From Isoetes taiwanensis (taxonomy: Eukaryota > Streptophyta > Lycopodiopsida > Isoetales > Isoetaceae), in NCBI GenBank assembly GCA_021234155.1, contig JAJEKV010000027.1:4586623-4650622 (forward strand): a DNA stretch of 64,000 nt, read 5' to 3'. Both the position numbers and the translations under genes were made by a program. This document shows, in pieces, positions 9,465 through 19,766 of the stretch; the stretch's first letter is position 1; every line of letters starts with the position of its first letter. The notes under the pieces are model-generated. The model saw only the letters and a program-made list of their open reading frames with translations, did no database searches and was not told the origin of the DNA.

Positions 9465-10600
9465 GGATTTACCATTCCCTCAGATCGGCATGGGCGACGT
9501 GGTCGTAGGAAATTACACCACCGGAAATAATAGCGACCCAGTTATGATATTGTGTGGCATTGAAGATTCTCTGTTACTAATAGCATGAAAAAAGTTGGAT
9601 TACTTTGAGTTTTAAAGAGTGCTTTGTCTCCTTTCTTTCAAGTCATGCTATGGAGTGGAATATCATAGACATGTCTTTCTATTTAAGTGCCACCCCATAG
9701 TGTAACATTTTCAACAAGATCATATTGTTATACTTAAGCCCTACATGGTAAGAGCTTAAGTTGCGGGCGGAGACCACCTAGGGGCAGATTCACATATTTT
9801 GATCAATTTGTTGAAATAGACATTCATTATGCTGCAGAATATGTGCTTATTGCAAGTATTTGTCTCACTAAACCTGATAACTTTTGCACCGAGTATCTTA
9901 TAGATCGCTAAGTTGTAATGAAATAACTAGCAAGTGGTACCTTTGCAGAAGGTGATAAGAAATTGTGGTGATGAGAAAAAACTTATGGGTGAGAAAATCT
10001 TTAAGTTGTTGAAGAGAGAATTTCGATTTTGAACCTCTGTAAAGTTGCTGAGAGAAATGTTCACAACGACATTCTATTAGATTCTTTTCCAAACTCAAAA
10101 ACCCTGGAAAACCCTCATGATGATTTTGGAAAAGAGAAATGTTCGCGGCGGCCTTGGCCGCCGCGAACTTCTTGTAAAAGATAAGTCGTCTAACATATTT
10201 CACCTTTACAAAGATACTACACAGGTAATAATATAATATTTTTATTGCGAATGTTTGTTGAGGCACAACGTCTAGTTGTTTAATAAGATGTACACTTTAA
10301 GGAAGTGGAAAGAAATGGGTGGCCATATGGGTGATGATTAGTTTAAAACTTTGGAATGAGAAAACATAATAAAATACAAGTAGTTTAACATATTTCACCT
10401 TTACAGAAACAGAAACAGTATAGTATAAGTTTACACGACGGCTTGAAATTGGAGGGGTGGGTTTCCTCACCAGAATTTTTGATCGGAGTTGGAAAAAACG
10501 GGTATCTTAAAGTAGATTCCGATAAAAAATTTCTAAGAGGACAAGTAAAATTGGGCAAATGAAAGGGATTTTTCTTAAAAATCTGGCCATGATGAGTAAG
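9465..10600. repeat. Intergenic DNA upstream of the BAHD gene with a G/C palindrome
   Basis: No gene is supported. A perfect 13-bp-arm palindrome (GTTCGCGGCGGCC, TT spacer) lies at 10141-10168 in otherwise AT-rich DNA. The phrase TAACATATTTCACCTTTACA occurs at about 10190 and again near 10387, a dispersed direct repeat about 200 bp apart. A related GGCCGCCGCGA phrase occurs at about 36270. Confidence 0.45.
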
Positions 10601-10742
10601 GAATGGTATATGGTTTGGTGGCTAAGAAAAAATCCAAGTTTAAACGTTTGTTGAGTGACATGTGAAGAGGTACACACTTTGAAGAAAGTGGGGCGGCCCT
10701 ATGATGGTTGATGGATACTTTAAAAGCTCTAGTGCTGGTGGA

Positions 10743-10797
10743 ACCAAACTCCACAAAAGGAACACGCGAACCTAAATTTTCTACATATAAACCTGAT
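10743..10797 (+). promoter_or_regulatory. BAHD promoter: ACCAAAC element and TATA-like box
   Basis: ACCAAAC at 10743-10749 fits the secondary-wall MYB-responsive consensus ACC(A/T)A(A/C)(T/C) and lies about 100 bp before the BAHD start codon. An inverted copy occurs near 10611-10618. CATATAAAC at about 10787 is a plausible TATA box. Such elements control phenylpropanoid genes, which suits an acyltransferase, but seven-base matches are weak evidence alone. Confidence 0.35.
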
Positions 10798-10847
10798 GTC
10801 ATGTTTACTTTTTCGACCTATCCAGATTATCATAGGAAGCGGATGAA

Positions 10848-12442
10848 ATGAACGGGCATGTGGATGGAGAGCGTGTGGACGGCTCTTTCAAGGATCCAGT
10901 TCTCAAAATAAGAATTGCAAATGAGGAACTGGTCGTCCCTGCTGAAGCGCAAGAGCACGCAGATTTTCCTCTGTCAAATCTGGACCACTACGTGCCGATA
11001 ATGGTGAAAACCTTGTATGTGTATGAAGTTCCAAATTTTGCAGGGAGCAAGGACGTATCAGTAGCACAGGTTTTAAGAGATTCGCTGGCCAGGGCTCTGG
11101 TGGTGTACCATCCAGTAGCAGGCAAAATCAGGGAAAATGAAGACTCTGGGAAGCTGCAGGTCTGCTACGATCAGCCAGGAGTGCCTTTTGTGGAAGCATT
11201 TGCAGATAATGATATATCCGATCTGGGCAGATTTACTGTTGCTGGAGGAACTAGCTGGGATGGGCTGATTCCGGATTCCAGCACCTATCCAGGATCAAAA
11301 CATGGAGGCATAATCGGGGGTCCCATATTCCACGTCCAGGTAAAGGTTGAATACATCTCAAGTAGGATCAAAGATTGAAATTCTTTCTGAATCTTAGCCA
11401 TAGCCATACATAGGCTGAGTACATCTCAAGTAAAGTTAAAGTTTGAAGTTGTTTCTGAATCTTAGCAGCCATATGTTGGAATTTTTGCCACAGAAGTATG
11501 ATTTGAATTTTGGGTTATGATTTTCCAAAACAGATCACGCAGTTCAGAACTGGAGGGTTCACTCTAGGCACCAGCATCAGCCACATGATAGTGGACGGGA
11601 TCTCAGCAGGAGAGTTTTTTAGCTGCTGGTCAAGCATAGCCAGGGGAATTACAGTACTACAAACTCCAAATTTCAGCAGGAGTTTCTTGAGCCCAAGACC
11701 ACACCCCCATGTTGAATTCGGGCACCTGGAGTGCTTCCCACTTAAAGACATTTCCAACGTGCACGATCTGCTGCACCAGGGCACCTTTGAATACGACAGC
11801 TTCTCGTTTAATCTAGCAGGTATCAAAAAACTACAAAACACCATAACAAATGAGGCTGAATCAGAGCCTTTGCTTCATAAATGCACAGGATTTGAGGCTG
11901 TGGCAGCGCTGGCCTGGCAAGCAAGAACAAAATCTCTGCAACTAAAACCTGCCCAGATGGTGAAATTGGTCTTCTCCATGAGTGCAAGACCCAAACTTCC
12001 TAAGGAATATATCAAGAATTACTTAGGAAATTTGGTCCTGTACCCTTCATTAGTACTCAAGGCTGGTGATGTAGTCCAGATGTCACTTTCTGGCATAGTG
12101 AGGTCCATCCAAGAGGCTAAAAAGAGCATTACTTTAGAGTATGTGCAATCTGCTGTAGACCATTATGAGATCACAAGGGCACCCCCCACCCATGATGACC
12201 TTACATTTTGTATTGCCCCCTGGAGTTGGTTGGGGTTGAATGATGGTGGCAACTTTGGTTGGGGTAACCCCCTCTATGTTGGGCCTTCTAAACCCTCCCC
12301 TCATAGTCGAGAGCTCGGCGCTATTCTTCTTACCTCTGGCTCCAAAGAAAAGGGTGACCTCGCTCATCATCTCCTCCTCGGCCTCCCTTCATTTGCTATG
12401 GAATCCTTTTCTTCTTTCGTTTCAGAATACGTATCTGCTTGA
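10848..12442 (+). CDS. BAHD-family acyltransferase (hydroxycinnamoyl/benzoyl-type), two exons, 466 aa
   Basis: A cytosolic acyl-CoA-dependent transferase that esterifies or amidates alcohol/amine acceptors. The exact donor and acceptor cannot be told from sequence. Exons are 10848-11339 and 11534-12442. The intron has GT (CAG|GTAAAG) and AG (AAACAG|ATC) ends, phase 0, after residue 164, near the conserved BAHD intron site upstream of HXXXD. The catalytic motif is H181-M-I-V-D185 in SHMIVDG. The structural motif DFGWG appears as NFGWG at 404-408. Length fits the family (430-470). The N-terminal LSNLDHYVP and VYHPVAGKI segments are also typical. The stop codon TGA (12440-12442) lies in the target-site duplication of a downstream insertion. 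The reading frame looks intact. Confidence 0.92.
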
Positions 12443-12453
12443 CCTCATATGTA

Positions 12454-12698
12454 TTTTTTTTTTTTTAAGGAAGCTATATTAAAAGTAAAATATGATTACA
12501 TAAGAATGCTAAGGGAAGTGGAGATAACCCCAAATCTCGTCCTTAACACTAAGGTGTAATTTAGAAGTCAAATACTGGTTTTGGAGTCGAGATTTAATCT
12601 CATAATGAATCATAATAAAGACATGTAGCAAAAGTGCACTTACCTCTTGTGTGTCCAAATCACCCAACAGACTAAAGCCCTGAAGATATTAAAAGCCA
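12454..12698 (-). mobile_element. LINE/SINE-like retroposed insertion with 18-bp target-site duplication
   Basis: The 18-bp direct repeat TGCTTGACCTCATATGTA occurs at 12436-12453 and 12699-12716. It brackets 245 bp that begin with a T-run of about 14, i.e. a poly(A) tail read on the minus strand. Just inside is a typical LINE 3' end (TGTAATCATATTTTAC then TTAATATAGC on the minus strand). Long TSD plus poly(A) is the hallmark of LINE-machinery insertion. The copy is 5'-truncated and non-coding. The left TSD contains the BAHD stop codon, so this insertion displaced the original 3' UTR. Confidence 0.82.
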
Positions 12699-12780
12699 TG
12701 CTTGACCTCATATGTACATGCATATGTACATGTTTGACCTCATATACTTATGAAAAATGGCGATGCTCACTCGAACGTCT

Positions 12781-12946
12781 TATTTAACAACCACGGTCAT
12801 GTTTGAACCAGCATGAAATAAAAAAAACTCCGTGTATTTTTTCTCTCAATGTGGCTTTAACATGACACTCATTAAAAAAATCGTTAAGTCCACAAAAACC
12901 TCCGTGTATTTTTTTTTTGTTCAAACATGACAGTGGTTGTTAAATA
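12781..12946. mobile_element. Small inverted-repeat element (MITE-like)
   Basis: Arms 12781-12808 and 12919-12946 are inverted copies of 28 bp with one mismatch (outer end TATTTAACAACCAC), enclosing 110 bp of AT-rich DNA. No clear target duplication was found and no ORF is present. It resembles a short MITE remnant. Confidence 0.6.
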
Positions 12947-13339
12947 CCACGATCGCTGTAGCCCTGAAACTTTTCCCAGCAGCTTATTCAGCCACGCGTG
13001 GGCTATCCCGCGTGGGCTGATGCCAAAATTTTCCCCCAGCGCTGAATCAGTTCAAAAATATGCCAAATTTTCCTTTCGATGAAAAGGGCCACGATTCTCC
13101 TCTCAAGAAGACTTCACCTTGCCGGATTCAAGCATTCGATTCTTCTCCACATCATTCCGATCTTTCTTTTTGCTGCCAAAATCGTCCTTCATCTCTTGAT
13201 CTGTTGAGCCATAATCAGATCTGATCGAATTGCCAAGAAGCCCGTTCAAAATCGTCCTTCATCTATTAAAATTTTCTCTGAATCCTTTGTTTTCTTCCTT
13301 CCTCTGTTCGAATTCATTCTTCTCGTGGACCTGAACTCT

Positions 13340-14444
13340 TTTCCGGAAGATGGGTTTGCTGAATTTGATGAGGAGATTCCATCCACTCAGATTGCACCTG
13401 AGCATTCCAGCCCTGCTGTGAATCCAGCAGCTACTTCTGCCAAAGGGAAGGTTCTTTGATCTAATCATGTCATTGATCATCTCTTAATGGAGTTCGCAGA
13501 TGTTAAATTCAATGTGGTTAAGAAGGGGAATCTAGGATGCAAGCATCACGATTTGATCGCAACCCGCCTGAACAGGGAGTTTAATATGAAGTATGAGGGA
13601 AAGCAAGTGAAGAATCGTCTTGAGTTTATGATCAGGCGGTATAAGAAGGAAAGAGATCAAGAGAAAGAGATCAAGAGAATGGAACAGGGGGCACTCCAAG
13701 CACATGGCAGTACTTTGATTAGATAGATGCCATCCTGGGTAGCTCGGCCAAGTGCGGTGGATTGCCAGGAGGCACAACAGACATTGGGTTTAGATCCCAA
13801 ACAAATTCTGACTCCAATGCAAGTGGCAGTAGTAGGAAGCGTCCTTCATGTGATCGGCAAGAAATACAGGAGGTTCTTGGGAAGAGGCACAAGGGATCAT
13901 GCCAAATTGAGCAACCAGGCAGCCCTCCAGCAATCAATCTAGAGGCCCAAGACTCGCGAGTGACAGTGATTGATGATGAGAGCGAGGAAATTCCTGATGA
14001 TTGTCAACACACACCCAAGAAGGATGGGAAGGAGAAGCAAACTGTTGCTAAGAAAGGCAGCTCCAGTCTTCGGGGAATACTAAATCAAAACGCAATGACG
14101 AAGCAGTTCGAGGTGCAGCATCTATTCTGGCTTATGCTCTTACGAGCATCACTGTCATACAAAAAGACTTGAAGGTCATGGAGTTGCAACAAAAGAGAGA
14201 AGCAGCTGAGCGTGCTGAGCAATTGCAACTGCAAATTGCAGATAGGAAGGAGCATTTGCAACTGCGTCTTGCTGAGATGCAAATGAGACTTCAACTTGAT
14301 ATGCATTCACGCACATCTGCTCCCCAAACTAGCAACATTGCGAGCCCATTTTATCCCACTAGTTTTGCTGGAGGCGAATTGCCAACTGAGAAGGAGCCAT
14401 TCCATCCGTCTGCATCAAGTTCACATAATTATTACCAGCATTAA
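13340..14444 (+). pseudogene. PIF/Harbinger ORF1: MYB/SANT-like DNA-binding protein, frameshifted
   Basis: Several overlapping frames together read as the accessory protein of Harbinger transposons. An N-terminal acidic segment (FPEDGFAEFDEEIPSTQ, from about 13338) is followed by a trihelix/SANT-like core at 13487-13680, with KFNVVKKGNLGCKHHDLIAT then EGKQVKNRLEFMIRRYKKE. A Ser/Pro and acidic linker containing KRPSCDRQEIQEVLGKRHKG is at 13762-14100. A C-terminal coiled coil rich in Q, L, E and R is at 14169-14330. At least three frame changes (near 13480, 13740 and 14120) mean this copy is broken or spliced in a way I cannot resolve. The partner transposase lies at 31535-33171, separated by later nested insertions. 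Confidence 0.65.
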
Positions 14445-14528
14445 AGTATTGAAAGATGTTGTGGTCTGAAAAATTTCAGTAACTCAGGTATGTTAAACTT
14501 ATTCTTGTTATAAAAATCATTTGTTCTT

Positions 14529-15007
14529 GGACATGGCATATGCTAAGGTGTAATGCAAGTCACGTTTTAATGCCCTCATGGTGTAATGCAAGTCACGTTT
14601 TAATGCCCTCATGGGATTATGTATTTATGCAACAAGTAGAAATGGTTTAAGCAACTGCTGTGCAAGGTGGGCCAATGCAAAATTCAGATTTTCTGTTGTA
14701 CAGAAAACAGAGCACTTTAAACAACTAAGGTGGGCCAATGCAAAATTTAGATTTTATGTTGTACAGAAAACAGAGCATTTTAAACAACTAAGGTGGGCCA
14801 ATGCAAGTCACGTCTGAATTCATTTTGGACTTATGTATTTATGCAACAAGTGTGGGTTTGTATGCAAGGTGGGCCAATGCAAAGTAAAGCTTTCCTGCTG
14901 TACAAAAAACAGAGGTCATTTTCAATGCAAGAGTAACAGACTATGTTGGATTACAGAATAGTTGACTTTGGAATTATACAATGTAGATCATTACATAGCA
15001 CAGGTGG
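14529..15007. repeat. Repeats around GGTGGGCCAATGCAA inside the Harbinger element
   Basis: The phrase GTGGGCCAATGCAA recurs at about 14667, 14731, 14794 and 14869, and in the variant GGTGGGCCAATGTAAA after 17480 and near 17690. The block between copies at 14667 and 14731 (ending TGTACAGAAAACAGAGCA) is a 64-bp tandem repeat. These repeats continue on both sides of the element at 15008-17478, showing that it inserted into them. Confidence 0.65.
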
Positions 15008-15459
15008 CGTGAAAATATTTTTACCCCGGTTATTGTGATTCCATCGCAAAAAATTCCATCCCGCAGAATCACAGACCCTTCGGGAACGGGATCCGTTCCG
15101 GAGGCCCCGTTATCCGTACCTGACAGTGTCAGGTGTACCTTCTGATTGATCCCAGCCATCCATCTAAATGGTGCATCCTGACCGTCCATTTTATACCTTC
15201 CGGCGGAATCACCTCCGCAAAATACCGCGGGACGGAATCACCGCACTTTTATTCCATGCCGCAGAATCACCATCTGGAATATCTCACTAAAAATTCAAAA
15301 TTTTCACCTACTGTTCTTGTGGGAGGTTTTTCGGCTATGGCGGCTTGCTCCGGCTGGGGTTTCCTTCTTTTCTTGTTCTTGTTTTACTTTTGCTTCTACA
15401 GATCAGGCAGCATCTACAGGTTTTCAATCTTAGTTAAATCTACAGGTTTTCAATCTTAG

Positions 15460-15966
15460 TTAAATGCTTGCGATCCTACCGTGGAAGGAAATAGGTCGCC
15501 CATGCTTGCGATCCTGGTCCGGACCAAGAAGTGTGTTTCTCGGCCATCTTTGCTCCGGATCTTGACGCGCGAATCTAAGCAGAGGGGTGTAGAGGAATCC
15601 GCGGCATGCGGTAACGATCGAATTAATGGAGGCATTTGAGGCCGAGAGGCGCCATATCTTGATGTGGTTACTCCCAAGAAGCGAGTAAAGGGTGGATCCG
15701 CGAGGGCAAAGGGCAAGGGCGATATGGCGTCGTTGTGGGAGATCCGTTGGGTTGGATTCATGGCGCCACTTGGACGTAAGTTCCCCGGGAGGCGGGGGAC
15801 ATAGTTCCCGTAAAGCCCGCAAAAAATTTATGAACCGCATCCAAAACACATCACTTTTTATGATTGATCCCCATTTCGCCATATGCCCAAATCTTTGCGA
15901 GTCATAACCGGGCCGAAATTGTGATTTCAAGATTTGGGTTCCCGTGATTTCTTCCCACTTCTTCAT
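15460..15966 (-). CDS. Unknown ORF inside the Mutator-like element, 168 aa
   Basis: Open from MKKWEEITGTQILKSQFRPG to a stop at 15460. The composition is protein-like (W, C and charged residues; a Pro run PPPPGE) and the G+C content is higher than in the flanks. A second frame (15456-15761) overlaps it, so the real frame is uncertain. I recognise no domain. It may be a captured host-gene fragment, as in Pack-MULEs, or chance. Confidence 0.25.
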   Translation of the reverse strand: MKKWEEITGTQILKSQFRPGYDSQRFGHMAKWGSIIKSDVFWMRFINFLRALRELCPPPPGELTSKWRHESNPTDLPQRRHIALALCPRGSTLYSLLGSNHIKIWRLSASNASINSIVTACRGFLYTPLLRFARQDPEQRWPRNTLLGPDQDRKHGRPISFHGRIASI

Positions 15967-16827
15967 AAGGATGATTCTATACTTATGTTTTGGATCAGAA
16001 ATGTGGATTTTAAAGCGATTGGGCGGAAGCGTAAAATGAACGATGAGGCGTAGCTATGGCGCCCGTAAATTTGCTGATGGTTGAATCGAATATTACCAGC
16101 CCGGGGCCTTTTTTTCCTCCTCCTTCTATGCATCTTTCCCACAAAATTCATCAAATGATCATCAAAGTCGCTTGGATTTTGCCATAGCCGGGAATAACAT
16201 TGATTCTTCCCTTTGCCGAAAAAAGTAACCTAGGAGATTGGAATTCCATCTTGCAAGCATTGGAAGTCAAGGCTCGGAAGGGCATTGGGCGTTAAGCTCA
16301 TAGGTTTTAATCCTTTTTGCCATTGCCTTTTACTCCAACCGGGCTATTTAGTTTTATCTTGATTAAGAAGAGCTACTGGATTGAGGCAAACGAAAAGATG
16401 AAACGAGGAGAGATGGAATCGAAAATACCTCAAACCTAGCACACACACACACACGCCCCTTGCTTCTTTGCACCTAATAACCTTTATTATGAGTATGAGA
16501 GGCATGCCCAAGAGTATGGAAATTTTCGGGATTAAACAGATTTTGCAAAGATAAAACCGGTTTTCGGTCCCGTGGTTCTCGTGAGGGGCCGATCCGCCTC
16601 GGAGGTTCAATCCTCCATCCCAAAGAGAACATCCTTCATTTCTTATTGCCTTAACAGGGTTATGTATGCTTAGCTAAACCATCCCGAACCGGTTTCTATG
16701 GAATCAAAGGAAATTCATCTCGAACCATTTTCTATGGAATCAAATGAAAATTTTGGATTGAACCATGGTAATTTTTCCTCCCCGTGGCCCCGCCTTTTGT
16801 AGACGATAGGTCCCGAGCGATTTGAAA

Positions 16828-17432
16828 TTCCATGGTGATTCCACCTGAAGGAATATTAGGGTATGTGATTCTACCAAGAATATCTAAGCCACGGTGATTC
16901 CACGGGTTAGAATATCACAAGAAATGTGATTCCATCCGCGTAATTACAAGTTGTTGGTGATTCCACTTTATTTTTCACGAGGGTGATTCCACCGCGGAAT
17001 TTTACGGACGTGATTCCGCCAGGGGTTTTTCACCATGGTGATTCCACCCGGCGGATATCAAGGTGATTCCGCCCCGTGGAATAGGGAGGTTGTGATTCCG
17101 CCCAAGAATAACACGATGGTGATTCCATCTCACGAATCGACGCTTGATTCCATCCGGCTAATAGCAAGGTGGTGATTCCGCCCGCGTAATAACATGAGAT
17201 TGTGATTCCGCCTCGCGGAATAAATAATACCGGCCAGATTCCGCCCGTGGAATACATGAGCGGTGATTCCATCTCGAAGAATCATAAATTGGTGATTCTA
17301 TCTGGTGGAATAGCAAAGTTGTGATTCCGCCGGAAGGTATAAATGACCTGAAAGCGACCCTGTCAGGTACGGATAACGGGGGCTCTGGTACGGATAACGG
17401 GGTCTCGGCCTGGTGATTCCGCGGGATGGAAT
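16828..17432. repeat. Minisatellite of about 18 GTGATTCC units, each self-complementary
   Basis: Roughly 28-bp units of the form GGTGATTCCGCCCGNGGAAT are repeated about 18 times up to the right terminus of the Mutator-like element. Most units contain ATTCC near the start and GGAAT near the end, so each can fold on itself. Inverted-orientation units (GGAATCACC) occur near the left end, about 15200-15290, making the whole element a long foldback. Spacers vary, so this is not a CRISPR. Minus-strand ORFs over it are repeat artefacts. Confidence 0.75.
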
Positions 17433-17902
17433 TTTTTGCGATGGAATCACAATAACCGGGGTAAAAATATTTTGTTCCGCACAGGTGGGCCAATGTAAAT
17501 GCCTTTGTTGCACAGTAAAGAAAAATTAGAATGTACACTTTATTTTTATATTGAAGAGGTCACTTTCATCTTGCATTTACACTTTATTTTTATATTGAAG
17601 AGGTCACTTTCATCTTTCATTACAGGATATATTGCACAACAGAATAATGAATTTTCTGAATAGTATAGCTTAACACATTTCAGGTGGGCCAATGTAAAGT
17701 TGCTGTACGTTCCAAAAGAGGGAATTTTGAATTACAGGTGGGCCAATACAACAACAAACAAATTAAATCACATTGCAACTAAAGAACACATGACAGAATT
17801 TTTCTCATTACACACATGCTTTGAAGATCACATCTAATTTTGGATTGAAAAAAGCAAACTGAAAATGCTTCAAGAGCATTCATGCAATAAAATTAAAACA
17901 CA

Positions 17903-17934
17903 CATTAGGGCGGATTTGGGGTCTGAAAATGGCC
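17903..17934 (+). repeat. Left terminal inverted repeat of the 13.6-kb element
   Basis: CATTAGGGCGGATTTGGGGT and the following 12 bases match the right terminus exactly in inverse. Subterminal DNA shares a TTCCACGTCA phrase with the inverse of the right end. Confidence 0.85.
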
Positions 17935-18356
17935 CTTATCTTGGGCTAAAGATTTCCACGTCAGATTCGCCAGGACCAATCAGGTTTGCGCCTTTTTTAC
18001 GAAAGTCAGTATTACTTGGCATGTAGAAGGATGAGCAGGCTTACTTGGCATCCACATGGCGTATTTTCATAGGGGATGCCTGCGCTTTTATTGCAACCAT
18101 TTTAATGGCCCGTATTTTTCGAGTCGCCACCGCCCAAAATAATGGTGACTTTGACCCTCCACCGCCGTCACCAACTCCCTTTGTCAAATTTTGGCGCCAA
18201 ACTTCACATCTTGTCACTCCTCCCACCTCTACGTGCATCCTCTCCGCCCTCACTCCTCATCCGCAATCCATGTCTCCTGTAATTTCGTGTGTTCTTGCCC
18301 CATTTACGTAACTCCCAAGGTCAAGAAGTGGGAGGTTTTGTCTCAATAGGTTCGGG

Positions 18357-18614
18357 GTGAGTATGCCGCCATCAACGAGGGCGCATATAGAGTTAAGCGA
18401 CAAAGGCGATCGACGCGTATGGACACATTGGATAGGTAGGATAAAAGAGTTCAAGTTGAATTCTAGCGCCTGGAAAGTGGAAAGTATAACAATACGACAT
18501 GCATATACCCCTTCCGATATGGCCAAAGAGCTAATCTCCACCAAAAAACAAATTTTCCCAAAATTGCCCGCAAATGGTAACCACCTTAAAACGGATCACA
18601 CGACGCCGGGCTAG
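18357..18614 (+). CDS. Unknown small ORF, 85 aa, first gene of the 13.6-kb element
   Basis: Protein-like sequence containing RAHIELSDKGDRRVWTHWIG and later SDMAKELISTKKQIFPKLPA. No family is recognised. The stop codon falls inside the GATCACACGACGC hairpin at 18594-18662, so this hairpin may act as a 3' end signal. An upstream ORF (18045-18311) is rich in proline and probably not a gene. Confidence 0.3.
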   Translation: MSMPPSTRAHIELSDKGDRRVWTHWIGRIKEFKLNSSAWKVESITIRHAYTPSDMAKELISTKKQIFPKLPANGNHLKTDHTTPG

Positions 18615-18662
18615 TCAAGCCGACTACTTAATCTGCGTGAGATAGTTTCGCGTCGTGTGATC
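18594..18662. promoter_or_regulatory. Intergenic hairpin, GATCACACGACGC type
   Basis: GATCACACGACGC at 18594 and its inverse ending at 18662 give 13-bp arms around a 43-nt loop. The same arrangement recurs with 15-bp arms at 20763-20831. Placement between ORFs suggests a transcript-end or control element. Confidence 0.55.
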
Positions 18663-19760
18663 TTCTTTATCTTTTCATTTCTTTTCGTTGACACGTGTTT
18701 ACAAACAAATTTATTGTGCGGGTTTATGTTTATCGACGTCGTGGATGTCATTCCGCCGAAAATTATTAGTAGTGTACTTGTCGTGGTATCACATAGACAT
18801 CGGAATTGTCCTTTTCAAAGGTATGGATGCCGCGGACCTTGCGGGTATAGGCATCCGGTTTTACTGACATGATTATAACGTAAAGGTCGGAAACCGAGCT
18901 TGAGGCCTGGTTGAATTGCCCCTTTAAGTGAACTTTGTAAGCCACGGACTAATGAGAACAATGTAATTGCAATGAAGAAATGCATGGTCGACGAGGTGCA
19001 AGCTGGAATGTCCAAAACGGAGGCGCGAGGATGAGTTTCAAAATCTTCACACCGCTTGAGGTATTTGCTAACATATTCCGGATATGGCGCAGAAGTTCAA
19101 AAGTCTCAAGACATATATACGCTTTCTCCCCCCATTTTGTGGATGGCTTATTTTTGGTTCCGACTGGATGTTCGATTCCACGAATCATCCGGGTCAACTA
19201 ACAGAGGTCCGCGTAGTTAAGTCCTCCTTTAAGTTCGGATACTTTTATAATCGCTTAATTGTCAACTAGAACGAAGGAAACAAAAAAGAGAGGTTGCACA
19301 ACTTTTTGGGAGCCGCTTTGAGGACCATAACGCACACTCCGGCGCGGTGGATATTCGAGTATGGAGAGGGGAGGAAGTCATTTATACACGCCACCATGGA
19401 AAGCGAATGGCCATTATCGAGCTAAGAGTGCTAATGGAGACAGGAGATTGTCGACTTCCATTATTTTATTGATGGCATTAGGGTTGGTTACGTGCAAGAG
19501 GGAAATGTAAAGTTTAGTGAGTTCGCGATCAACAAGAAATTGTCTATCGGCTAGCGCTTTGAATCTCGGTTTTTTATTTGTGTTTTTGTCCGATGTTTTT
19601 TTTTAGGGTTCCGTATTTTGTCCGATATTTTTTAGGGTTCCGCATAATTATTTAAAAACGTTACCATCATATTTTACTTTAACTTCGCTTTTTACTATTT
19701 ATCTCTTGCCGGTTGTCTATTTTTGTCGGTGTTTCGTAGTATAAAGCGCCATCCGGCCGA
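18663..19760 (+). pseudogene. Degenerate coding-like stretch in the 13.6-kb element
   Basis: Several short frames (for example 18980-19201 and 19084-19269) overlap without a coherent long ORF. Segments such as NHPGQLTEVRVVKSSFKFGY look protein-like but switch frame. I assign no function. A TATA-like GTATAAAGCGCC at about 19738 precedes the H3-like start codon. Confidence 0.25.
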
Positions 19761-19766
19761 GAAGCC

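Larger units (their letters stand above)
15008..17478. mobile_element. Mutator-like (foldback) DNA transposon, non-autonomous, 2.47 kb
   Basis: Inverted termini of 62 bp (15012-15073 and 17412-17473) with one mismatch carry the core TATTTTTACCCCGGTTATTG. A further inverted block (CCCCGTTATCCGTACCTGAC, about 15102 and 17360-17381) lies inside them. The ten-base direct repeat GCACAGGTGG at 14998-15007 and 17479-17488 is a 9-10-bp target duplication as made by Mutator-like elements. Its position within a GGTGGGCCAATG repeat shows the uninterrupted target. No MULE transposase is present. The interior carries an unknown minus-strand ORF and a minisatellite. It is nested in the Harbinger element. 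Confidence 0.82.

Noticed and set aside
12960-13080. Terminal inverted repeat of the Harbinger element (searched against 33200-33340)
   Set aside because: Only short, mostly direct similarities (CCTTTCGAT, GGGCCA) were seen; no convincing inverted match, so ends are left undefined.
16828-17432. Regularly spaced repeats resembling a CRISPR array
   Set aside because: Units vary in sequence and spacing, are palindromic, and lie inside a plant transposon. No cas genes are present.
17030-17538. Minus-strand ORFs rich in GGI/ESP
   Set aside because: Direct translation of the minisatellite and the right TIR.
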